Shown: in pieces, positions 12,462 to 24,600 of the stretch
Position numbering within the stretch: position 1 is the stretch's first letter
How the letters are laid out: every line of letters begins with the position of its first letter
Source of the DNA: Acanthornis magna
Lineage: Eukaryota; Chordata; Aves; Passeriformes; Acanthizidae
NCBI GenBank assembly: GCA_036785705.1
Contig: JAWUZG010000365.1
Span: 62,001 to 126,000, forward strand
Direction of reading: 5' to 3'
DNA: 64,000 bases
Notes under the pieces: generated by a model
Database searches by the model: none
Told to the model about the DNA's origin: nothing
What the model saw: the letters and a program-made list of their open reading frames with translations, nothing else
Translations under genes and position numbers: made by a program

Positions 12462-15400
12462 GAGGCTAAGGCAAAGCCTCAGAAACAGGCAGAGGAAGAG
12501 AAGGAACTACACTTCCTTCAAGTACTCTCTGTACTCCAAACATTTACAGCCACAGCTTTTCTTAAGCCAAGCATGCTTTCACTCATTTACTAATTCTCCA
12601 GAGAACACTGTCAGGAATTTGCGTGATGTTTTAATACACACAATGGCCTGCGGCAAGGATTTCCACCGATTAACAACACATGACGTCGAGAGCTGGCTTC
12701 TCTGTTTTGTTTTGCATTTATTACCGACAAATTTAAGCATGAATCCTTTACCAGCATCCAATAGCTGTAACACTCTTAGGAAGGATAAATACCACTGAAA
12801 TCTAATGTCCTCCTCTCTGCTCAACTAGTTTTGGCTGAATTAGACAACTAATAGCAAAACAATCCAAATCACTCACCCAAAATGCATCCTGCAGGATCAC
12901 TGAGGCATCATTCCCTTGCCTAGGGCTTCTCACCTTCCCCTTGACCAGGTATCATGAGCTCCACCAGCCACAGGGAGCCCACCAGGGCTCAGACAGCTCT
13001 TTCAGGGACACTTCTGTCACCTATCAATCCCACCTATTGGCACCCTTCCTGTGACAATCATAACCTCTTTCTCAGAGACAAATCCAGTGAATGAGTGTTA
13101 GGAATAGCTTCCCTTGTTCTAATAAAACAGTTATACCATAAGTACATTAAAGAGTGGTGGCCACCTTTGCTCTATTGCCACATGAATCAGGAAGGCAAAA
13201 TCTGTTCCCACTGACAGATCCTGCTTTGCCTTTTGCCAAGTTTGAATGCTGTGCTGTTCTTTATTTAACTTTGGTACTTGCAATGTAAACAGATAGACAA
13301 TTCTGGTTACATATATCTTTTACTGGGTTAGGGAAAATTAGAAGCAGATGGTAGCAATACTAAGTGTACCTATAAAAAACAAGTATCTGGTTCAGAGCTA
13401 TCTGAAATCAAGGGAGGAGCTTCCACCAGGAGTCTGAAGGGTTATTGGTGACAGTGGCCAAAGCATGCAGCCATGGGTGAACAGCCTGGTGCTCCCCTTA
13501 GCACACACAGCGAGCTTCCTCCTGGGTGACGTGCCCTTGCACTTGCACTAATGGCAGGCAGAGAGAGGGGACACACCCATCCTGGTGCACCTCTGGTGTC
13601 TGAGAGGGTTGTGTCCCTGGGGAGGGAGTGTGCTGATGAGTTGTGCAAGTGTAAACTATAGACAGGACTGGACTCTTCAGCCTTCACAGAAATCAGCATC
13701 CCTTCAGGTGTGGAGCTGGAGAACAGTTTTGCAAATACAGGGAGAAGAAAGCACAAGTGGCTTTCTTCTCACAATGGCTCCCCAGCTTCTGAGTGACACT
13801 GACAAACTTCCACAGCTACACAGCCCAACATAAATAGACTTAAGGAGGCATCCTGGTAACACTTCAGCAGAAGCCTCCATAAGTTTTGTAATGATTCTAC
13901 TGACAAAAGTCACTTTGGCTGTCTTTCTCTACTCCCCAGTTAAACCAAATTCCTCACTTTCTGCCAGCAAAGAAGTAAGACAGACCTTAACAAAACAGAA
14001 ATGTTCAGAAAGTGCTACATTTCCATCCATCAGAAAGCAAAAGCACAGATAAGGTATGAGTCCCACTAAATCAAAACCTACAATTAAAGAAACTGTTGTC
14101 TGCACTCCATAACCAAGTTGTGTTTACACAGCAATTTTATCCAGCTTGTCATCTCATCAGCTTTCAGAACATATATTTCAGAGAACTCATTGCATAGTTA
14201 CATTATGCTGTCTCCACAATTATTTCCATTTAATAGCAATAATAGGTCATATTATAAAGATTTCACTTGTTTTTCTGGCTAATGACTAAGTAAAAATTCT
14301 TTATGTAACCCAACATATTAATGTTTAAAAACATTTTGATTGCATCTAGAAAGATTCCAGGAATTCATTTGAAAACAATTCTCTGAGCTGCATGCTGCCT
14401 TTATGATTTTGCTAGAATTTATAATCAATTTTAATTAGCATTTACACTTAAGATGTAATGTATCACAATCCAGTCTCATTCTCTTAAAAATCATTAAAAT
14501 TAGTGAGAAAAGACAAGCTAATATTTTTTTTTTCACTTCATCTAGGAGGGTTTTTTTCAGTTCAGTAATAGTATAGGTACATATACTATCCATTCAAAGA
14601 TGGGAAAATTGATGAAAAGTAATTAACAGCACAAATTAAGTTTTCCTATCACCCTGAAACAAAATAACTATCAGTAGATGCTAATTAGCTGGCAAGTATA
14701 AGGAAAGACAGTCTGACAAGGGCATTCAGAACAAAAAGTTCCAAGTTCTATTTAGCACAATTATCCAATTTTTATGTGCTGTGTGCTTCTGGCTCCCCTA
14801 GTCAAGATCCCTGTTTGAGGACAGAGTGGCTGTTTCTCTCCTCCTCAGCAGAAGATAAAGAAGGACCAAAGAATATGTGTAATGTCAGTCTCATTTCTCA
14901 GTCAAATTCAGCCAGCCATAAGCATAATTCACAATATAAATTAGTGTTGTTGCAAATCATAGTCTGGGCTTTGTTTCCTTTTCCTCTCACAGATATGACC
15001 TATACATCAGGCTGAATTCTGGGTATCTTCTCCATATGCTAAATCATGCAAACTAGTGCATTTTCTTTGAGCTTCCTGACACACCTCTACATCTACAGAT
15101 AAAAAATGCTGCTCCCTCCCGCTCTACCCCCCCACCAAAAAAAGGCAGGCTGTCAGGAGCAGTGGGTCTCATCATTTCTATGCATTATCTAAGGGACAGC
15201 AACCAATGCGGCAAGGGGATGTTCTGTGCTCTCCCTACAAGGAAGGGAACAAAAGCAAGACACTGGTTCGAAGGTCTTTGAGAGCTTTCTAATCCTCAAA
15301 GGAATTACAGGATTCAACCATTAAAAAAAACCCCAAAAAACAAAAAACAGCTAAGTCCGAGGGAAGGGGTATGAGCTGATGTGCCATGCCTTCTGTTTGA

Positions 15401-16257
15401 ATTTGCCACAGCTGCTTTCCAGTACATATGGAAGAACTGGGTAAACACATGAATAGTTTCTTCAGTAATTTACTTAAATAAAATAGATAATTAGTTTAAA
15501 TGCTAAAAGAGGAAAGAAAACACTGGGCCACTTCTATCCTCCTATAGTCCCATATTCCCAAAATTGTGAGGATACAAATGCAGCCAGTGTAGCCGCCAAG
15601 ACACAACTGAGGGGTAATGGTATCTTCTGAACTTCAGAAGCAAAAGGCAAGAGCAATCACAGGCAACACAATCTCAAAATCTCCTACTGACAGGAGGCAA
15701 AAAGCCACATTTCCTACAGGGTCCTTCCTTGTTTATGTCTAGGAGGTTGTCTGAGACTAAAGACTACTACCTACTACCTACTACCTTCCCTGTCACTTTT
15801 AAAATGTTATATGTCTTTCTTTTCTTCCCCTCATGTATTTTTTTCTTTTTTTTTTCCAATAAATTACATATGGTGGTAATAGAAAACACAAGCTACACAA
15901 TGTGAATTCCCAAATCCTCGGAATTAATTAGTACTTCACTGAAACGCCATTTAAGAAAAATGGACTTTTATTACTACGACTAATCAGAGCAATGCTGTTT
16001 ACAGTAAAGGTATGTTGTGGATGCCTCTAAACTGCTTTTGCAATATAGAAGAAAAATTGGCAGCAAATGACATATATTGGCTTGCATTCATGCTGTTCCA
16101 GGTTGGTTATATTTACATTGCTCTGTAGAAAGCAGGCCCTGGTGGATATGTGGAAAAGATGTCAATATATCTGTGTTCAGTAGCCAGGGCTTCCTCTAAA
16201 AGGGAACAAGTTGTTTTTGTGCCAAGAGGAGGCAAGAAGATAACTGACACTGGGCAA
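12462..16257. other. Non-coding DNA with an AT-rich motif-dense block
   Basis: No gene or transposon was recognised. A GC-richer patch at about 13440-13700 carries overlapping frames of up to 104 codons that look incidental. The stretch 14150-14690 is dense in TAAT-core motifs (for example TTTTAATTAGCATT and GCTAATTAGC) and otherwise unrepetitive. A short ACCTACT repeat lies at 15764-15787, and a T-rich run at 15838-15858. Confidence 0.55.
15764..15787. repeat. Short ACCTACT tandem repeat
   Basis: About three copies of the 7-base unit ACCTACT occur head to tail with perfect phase before the run breaks at CCTTCCC. It is too short to be more than a simple repeat. Confidence 0.8.
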
Positions 16258-16325
16258 TCACAGAGCTGGGGCCGTCACAGAGCTGGGGCCGTCACAGAGC
16301 TGGGGCCGTCACAGAGCTGGGGCCA
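16258..16325. repeat. 17-bp minisatellite, four copies
   Basis: The unit TCACAGAGCTGGGGCCG occurs four times in a row, at 16258, 16275, 16292 and 16309. The first three are identical and the fourth differs only in its last base. The unit is GC-rich with a CpG, unlike the AT-rich surroundings. It lies within a 74-codon plus-strand frame (16150-16374). Because 17 is not a multiple of 3, the frame does not repeat a fixed peptide, so I do not treat it as coding. Confidence 0.95.
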
Positions 16326-19300
16326 CAGTGCAAAACAGAGAGCGAGACAAACAAGAGCACAAACATATCCATGAAATGTATGTCACACACTCACACATGT
16401 AAATCACTTTAGAAGATTTTGGAAGGACATCAATAACTTCAAAAATAATTAGTAACCGAATCACTGTGTGGGCGTTTACCGCTGCAGCACACAGTATCGA
16501 GGGTCATGGTAAGGGACTTAGAGTGATATGGAGCTTTTCCATCTGCTTTCCTTTTGCTTACTTTCTACAACAGAAATATTTGATGCAGACTGAGTTTTGC
16601 TGTCCTTTCTCCATGTGCCCCTGCAGTTCTGTGGGTCTTATATCCAGAGGTAGAAAAGAAAACCAACAGAAATCATTGAGCCAATGATACACAGCAGGAA
16701 TATGAACAGCATCACATTAGGTAAAACGATTACTTCTTTTTTGGTTGGTTTTAAATCAGCAGCATTTCACTGTGCCTCTTTTTACTTAATATTTTTCCAT
16801 AAGAGGTTTTATTTGTTGTGATTTAAATGCTTTAATTCTTCACAATATTTAAGGTATTTTATACAACACAAACATCTCTCTGAAACATTCCTGCTCTTTG
16901 TTTAAGTTCAGAGAATTTAAGAATCAGTCGAGCAGTTGACAAGACTGCTCTCACCAAGTAAACCAGCAACAATCCTGTTCTCACAGGACCACTATTTAAA
17001 CTGATGTTTATTTTGGCACTGGTAGTTATGGTATGTCTCTGTTAACATAACTGTGATCAATAAATGGACAACAAAGTTCTTTCGCAGGAGCCATCCATCT
17101 GTTACTTGCTGTTAAGGTATTGATTTGTATTCTGCATGTGCAGCCACATTACCACACAATATACATAATACAAGGATGCAATTACTGAAACTAGGAGCTA
17201 AACCTTCATTTGTCTCATAGGTGGGGCAAATAAAAATAATGGACTCGTGACATTCATACACAAGCAACATTATTATTTCCAGTTCTCCATTTTGATGCCA
17301 AGGAAAATACATCCACACAAAACACACCTCGCAGTATCTTGAGAACAATAAAAGGTTTCAAAAGTTATGGTATTGTAATAACTCCCCTTTCAGAAAGCTG
17401 ATTAGAGAATCTTAATAGCAAGTCCAGAATTTCAACAACAACAAATCCTCTGCCTCATTTAATGAGATCACTTAATGAAGAGCGCTCAATTACAGTTTTA
17501 TGAAGACATCGTCACGTCCCTTTAATTGCTCTTTCCTATTCTAATTAACCTCTTGAATGCCAATCTAACTTTCTTTCTGGCATGCCCATGACTGTGCCTT
17601 TTAAGTGCCATCCAGCTGCTGACAGCAGTAGCAGGACATACAGCATACACCCTCCACATGGTGTGAGATCCCTGTGACAAACACACTTCAGATGGCACAG
17701 TGTGGGCACCTGCACAGGCCAGCCCTGGCTCTGCCGAGCTACCACACACACACTGCTTGGTGAACACCTGTGTGCTTTGCTCTCTGCTCTCAGCAGACTT
17801 TTGTAATTGAACTATTAAATGGAAAGAGTAACAATTCATCACATTAATTAACATATTTTCAAAATCAGTTAGTAACAGGAAGATTCACCAAAGATTGTGC
17901 ACTTTTCTCTTTCCCACAGTGAACTGAAAGTCCTTTCCATTTGACTGAATGCTGATAAATTCTGCAGCCTTTTGCCACTACCAAAGATGACCCTTATCCC
18001 AAGCTGCCTTTCAGGGATTTTAGCTAATATGTGTGAGGAAGTACTGCAAATCATTCCATACTGGGGAGACAGGATGTATTTTTTTTAAAAAGGCAAAAAT
18101 ATTATGATAGTTAGGATACAAATAGAAATGCTGAGGTAGAAGTCAGCAAATCTGGATAACTTACAGAATAACAAGTATAAAGCATTTGTTAATATTTGTT
18201 TTCTTCTTTGCAAGATAAACTACGACAAGTTTAAACTACTACTCTACAACACTGTTTTTCTCTGCACTATAACACAGAAATATTGCAGCAGACATGAAAA
18301 TGATATGCAGTATATATGCAGTATATCTGTTCCTTTAGTCCCCACTTGAGGCAGGGCAAAGAATGCACCGACATGAGAAAATAATTTAGTAAAGGGAACT
18401 TGCTTCATAACAGAGAGAGACTAAAACATTTGCACTATAATGAGCAAATTGCCCTAAGCAATCCTGGATTAAGCTACATAAAATCAAGGAGAAGAATAAA
18501 GACAGAAAATTAGGAAATCTCTGCATAGGCAGAGGAGCGAAGTAGTCAGGAGGATATAAACAGTCTTGCTGCATATTTAGCTCTTCACATGCCTTCTCTG
18601 TTTCTTGTCAAGTGCTCCCATAGCAGGAAGATCTCTGTACTCATAAACACACCACTGACCATAGCTTATCTTCTCGGCAATCAGACTGCCTTGAACTCAG
18701 AGTTAAATTTCTCTAGAAGAAAGTTTACAGGCCACTACATCTCCCTCACATTATCTACCATTTGCGGACAGCTATTTTTTTAAGAGTATATTATCAGTAA
18801 GTTACAAAACCAAAGAAAGTAAAAGGGATGACTGAAAAACACAGTAATTTCCTGAAATCTCATTAAAAAACTCGATGTGTTTTAAAGAGAAGCTACAAAA
18901 CAGGGTGAAGTCTTAGCTGTAAGTCAACCAGGAACAAGGATCAGGCTTCAATGTCATGTGTCAGTCAATCGTGGGAAGATCAGCTTTCTCAAATATTGCT
19001 TTTGGCCCACCAGAATTTAACTGCATTTAGAGTATCAATTGCCATAAGTAATCAATAAACCAGTTTCCTGAAACAGCAGTTGGACTGCTTATTTTGTTGT
19101 TATGTTCTTGTTTACCCCAAAGATGGACATTTCTCATATGGGAAGCCTCACCAAGCACCTCCTCACTGAGCAAGTTTGTTTTCAAAATCAGCCTCTATCA
19201 AAGAATGTTCTTGCAGCTCTTATGCCTAAATGAAGATGTCAGCAGTGTCCATTGTCCACCCCCATTGCCTTCTTATAAATAAACCATTGCCAGACCACAC

Positions 19301-20720
19301 TTCTGACCGTCCGTAACTCTTCCAAGCACGGCTGTCAGTGGAAGTGGCCCTGGCTGCACTGACAAGAAACACACCCCAGACACAAACAGTGGGCTGGATC
19401 TAATGGTGGCTTTTTTATACTCCCAGGTGTTTGGAGGGGAGGAGGGTCAGAGTCAGGCAAAAGCAGTGCCTAAGAGCAGTGCAGAGGCTACAGGGAACTG
19501 GGAGTACAACAAAAGGATAAATGCAACAGTACAAAGATAGTACCTGCTTGAACATGGGTGCATCTCTCAGACCTTAACATTTAAAGGCAGACTATTGCTG
19601 AAATAGTTGCTGCCCCTAAGACTGAGAGGAACTGCATATCAGAGAGCCCCAGAGCCCTCAGTCATGTGATCAGTTTCTTCCAACTAAATTAAAATTCTCC
19701 AGGACACATAGCTCAGGATAAGTTGTGAAGAAACCTGCTCCCTCTCCTCACAACTTTTATTTTTGAGGCCATGCTGAGTGCTATAGACAAATATAATTGA
19801 TTTAAAACAGCAGAAACACCTTCCTAGTCTCTACGCTAGACTTTGCAGAAACAGCTTTTACTTTTATTCCCTTAAAGTAGAAGCTAACAACATATGGGCA
19901 TTTTGTAATATAGGGAATAATGCAACAGACTTAAAAATGGACTGACTGCATAGAACCCACACAAATTACAGCTGCTATCAGAAAGCAAGTACGCTGTGTA
20001 GGCATAGAAAATTTTTCATCTCATAATATCTTTATCATAATGAATATAATATTCCTTTGTTTCTGCTATAAAATGGTCTCATTAAAATCCAGACCAACTA
20101 TTTAGGAGAACAAGTCCATCTTTCCCATGACTCCTGGCATTTCAGTTCCTGATTTGCTGCTTTAAATATCTTTGTTTTAAAGTTTTATTAATTTCAGAGA
20201 ATCACTGTATATCTTACCAAATCACTGACTTCTGTGACATATATTTACACCTGAACGATGAATCAAGACTTCTCTTTTTCAAGAAGAGAGGGCTTAGCTA
20301 TATCATTGGTTTATTGTAACAGGTTATTATTCTAATGCTTTTAATGCTCTGAGAGTCTTAATAATAGATGCAATTCCCAGCAGAGCTTTGCTTTTTTCTT
20401 CTACCGTCATTTAAGAATCCTATATAGAAACATAATTTATTTTTCTCACACAGAAATAAACAGGCTGATCCTGATACATGGAAAAATCATGTATAATTAT
20501 TGCTGTGATTAAGGAGTCAATATGTCATGGCTACCTTTTAAGAAATGTATTGTCTCTTCAGTGAAATAAAAACCATGATCATTCTAAACACCCTAAAGAA
20601 ACTGCGGGGGGAGGAGTTGAGCCTGTTTTGAAAGTGCAGAAGTCATCTATATACTGACACTACATTAATGAATGCAAACCCAAATATTTTCAGACTTCAG
20701 AGAAATCTTCTTCATTTCTT

Positions 20721-20800
20721 TCATGCAAAGTTAAGATAGAAAAAGATGATCTTTTTCATGCAAAGTTAGGACAGAAAAATCTGAATCTTGTGCAAAGTTT
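20721..20800. repeat. Imperfect 35-bp direct repeat
   Basis: TCATGCAAAGTTAAGATAGA at 20721 recurs as TCATGCAAAGTTAGGACAGA at 20756, with a weaker third echo (GTGCAAAGTTTGATA) near 20790. The spacing of about 35 bases suggests an old local tandem duplication. Confidence 0.7.
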
Positions 20801-21559
20801 GATATTGAATGTGTTTAACTTCACATAAATGCAGCACTTGGTTTTAAGTGTGCAGTTTCACAGCTCAGCAAGATTTCTTTGCTCTTAGTGACAGCGGAAA
20901 ACAATGGATGTCACACTATACCAAAACTTTCAGGTTTAAGACAATGCTCTGCCAACTTCCAAACTACATTAGAACAATCCACAGAGACATTTGAAGAAGG
21001 AAATATGGAAAACCAGAATGAAACCGGGCAAATAGCACACAGAACCAAAAATCATGCCAAAGCATTCAAATAATGAACTTCTAGTATCTCCTCTGTATTG
21101 GAGAGGTAGACTGGATTGAATGTTCATCCCTATATTATATTTCACAATCATGAACTTGGGTAGGGGCCATGCAAAAAATTTAAAAAGTTTCAGTAAAACT
21201 TTATAAAATGCCTTTTAAGACTTTCTATAAACTCTCCCAGGACAAACCCAGATGCCTTTCACCTGCTGCCCCAGTGTAAAAAACTCAGTGGAAGGCATGC
21301 AAACCTCACCAGAAAGTCTGGGCACTTGGTCACAGTGTTATTCTAAGATAGAAGGAAATTTGAAAGCTACTTGTCTCCACTTTTTCCTCCAATCCTAAAA
21401 TGTCAGCAGGATTTATGAAGGAAACATTACTTAATAAAGGAAGACTTGCTTCTTTTCAAACTTTTATGGAAATGACATTGCAAAACATATTTAGCATCCA
21501 ACCATGAACAATGAGTTCAACGTCAAATAACCATAGTGCGTGGCACAATTTACACTTAC

Positions 21560-21609
21560 AAAGCCTTCAAGTTCTTCCAGAACAGCAGCAGTGCAGGGAA
21601 GATTCTCAT
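21560..21609 (-). other. Possible 50-bp exon (minus strand)
   Basis: On the minus strand TTTCTGAAATTACAG precedes 50 bases followed by the strong donor GTAAGTG. One frame reads ENLPCTAAVLEELEGF after two bases completing a codon and ends in phase 0. A second frame, starting at the exon's first base, is also open (MRIFPALLLFWKNLKA). Two open frames in 50 bases show how little weight openness carries at this length. No family was recognised. Confidence 0.17.
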
Positions 21610-24600
21610 CTGTAATTTCAGAAATTAATCCAATGCATCAAGCCTACACCACTCACTCCCTTGAAAGATGCTCTTAACAAACTGAATTGCTTGCTTTTAT
21701 TGTGACCTGACAGAAATTGAAGCATTTTGTTTAGATTTCCCCAAAATAAATCCAAATATTTCAGCAAAAGCAGGTGGGTTCCCACGTGATAACTTGATTT
21801 TAATGGAATTTCCTTTTCCTTTGTAGATATACTGGGAGAAGGTTGCAAATAAAATACAAATTTCACAATCACTGGAAGTGTAAAAGCTGACTGGATAATT
21901 CACTCAGTTATTAAGAAACAATATTGATGAATGGGAACCCAAGTCTAAAAATTAACAATGCATGTAAGAAAACAACAAAAATGCTGCTCTTTTCAGTAAT
22001 GCAAATATGAAGTAATGAATGCATACAACTAAAAGGAACAGAAACTGCTCCCTCAGCAAGACGCGTTGCATATGAGAGGGAGGGCTCAGGTTAAGCTTGG
22101 TTCCAGAATTCTGATCTCTCTTGGGCTTACATAAGGGACAAAAGTAAGATATCAACAAGCAACGCCATTTCTCCTAACTCAGCCACAATCAACAGAGAAA
22201 GGGGGTGGCAGCCCTGACTGTGATCTTGCCAAGTCATATCCAAAGGACTCTAGGAGAAGTTGAGTGTTTGCCTGATCGTCCCAATAATTTAAAATTAAAA
22301 AAAAAAATAAATTGTAAAGCTCATATGCTAGCACCTTGGGCATCTTCTGGCATATCTTCTTTCTCACTCATGTTTTGTCTGAAGTAAATTCTATTTAATC
22401 TTGTCGTAAAAATAACAGGAATTTAAAGCACAATGTTTATTTGCAAGTACTTTTGGTAGCACTAAATTCCAGAGGCTTTTCTCTGGGACATGGCTTTTCC
22501 TCGAGGCACCTGTTGGCAGAGGGGGAAGCAAATGTCAAGCATACCTGCAGGCACTTCATGCAGGATCCTGGCAGGCATTCTGCTACCAATCCAGCCAACT
22601 ACAGTAGCTCCCATGACTGGGTACACCTTCCTCTGAAATACTTGCTTGCAATTTTGTTCCCCTGCCAACTTGTTAAAAAAACATCCAAAGCTAATCAAAT
22701 GTTTTTGTTTGGTTTTGGCTGCTTCCTTATCAAAACTTTACAAAACTTTAATCTCAGCCTCATGAGCCCTGCAGCTGTAAATTAATTGAATAAAATTTAC
22801 AAACATTATGCATTGATAAAGCACTTCCAAGACTTTTCCCTATTCAGTTGACTTAGCTGCTTGGCATGACAGTTTTGCTTGACATGAGTTCAGAGCCTCT
22901 GGAAACCTTCCTAATCCCACTCTCCAGGCCTTGTGCCTATTCATGGAACCATGTCAACCCAACTCCAGAAAATTAATAAATCTTAAATGGTTTTAAGCCC
23001 TCAGAATCATCCCTTGGTACACATTCCACCTTTACATTGCAAGCATCTTGTTGCACAGAATAACTCTTATTTGAAAGACCTAAGAAGAAACCAGTCTAGT
23101 CCCCAAAGTTATTAACATTTAATAAAATATCTCACTTAAGATTATTGTGGGTTGAAGCATAATTGCATTTGCTACCATCATTCTGAAGTCATCTGTTTAT
23201 CTTTCAGTGCAATATTTCGATATCAGTGTTCAAACTAAATATTTTCAATGTAATCACTGGATGATTCCTTTTATACTAAAGAACAAAAAATCTCTTCTGT
23301 CCATATAGCAATCCATAAAGACCCTCATCCTCCCCATTTCAGCTAATATTTTTGATTAGACCACAAAGCACAACTATTCTGACACATTATACTGGTACCA
23401 AAATAAGATGATTTCTTACATTCTCTGCAGGAGTAGAAGTAAAAACTATACATATTTTATGAAATATTGGGCTGCATGGTAAAGGAGTTTTCTTAAATAT
23501 TTATCTGTTTAGTATTTTTAAACCAACTTTTAAATAATAATCTGTTGGAACTACAATAGTCTTTATGCTTAAAATAAAAATGAAAGTCCAAGCAACATCT
23601 CTGAGTCATACTTATTGGAGCTCACAGGCAAAGCACATGGAAGCAAATATCCAGGCTGTAAAGAAGTTTTTACATAAAGACATGAATTAAAATGGAGGTC
23701 TATATTGACCTATAATACATATGTAAATAGCTCAGTGAAGTTTTGATAGGGATTAATTAATCCAAATAACTTTATATCATACCAAGATTCCTTTAATTTC
23801 TATTTGTGTGGGCATTTAACTAAAAAAACCATGATGCTAAAATGATTACAAAACCCACAAGTAGTACTCTTTTAAGAGTCAAAAAGTTTGTGAAAAGTAT
23901 TGGGTACTTAAGGAAGGGAGGACCAGCTGTTGCCAATACTGATATATCAGAAGAAAGTTTCAAAAAACTTCATGCATGCAACAAAAGAGTGTGATTCAAA
24001 ACAAAGTCCATAACATAAAATACTGGAATCTGTTCAGTCATGTAAGAGATGGAGAGAATACAAAATGTTGTTCATGTTTTGGCAGACTGATCATTTTAAC
24101 AGAATCAGATCATCATTTGCATCAGACCCCTAAATCTACAGATGTGATGATGTCATGAAACTCCAAGAAAAATGTGTAAATATATTTCAGAAGTCAGATC
24201 AGAGCTATTGAATGACACAAAGAAACATGGAAGAACAATGTTTTTTAGCTCATCTTACACATAATTCAGTCAAGCGCTACAACTGGCTAATATTTCGTGG
24301 GCAATATTTAAGCAATAAAAACCAAAGTAAATTGGGGACCAAAAGAAAAAGCATTTTCAAAGGCATAGAATACTTTCAGTGCCCTTTCCCCACATCAGGA
24401 AAACAGAATCTGGGCACATTACTACCATTTTTCCCTTGAAAAGCTCCCACATGAATCAGCTGTGCCCTTAAGACCAAGTATTTGAAATGCCTTAGACTAA
24501 TTTTAGGAAGGAAAAAAATTCTAATATACTGTTACAATAACGCCCTTGGAGAGAATGACCACATGGGACACACAGTGTCACTGAACAAGGGACACCAGTG

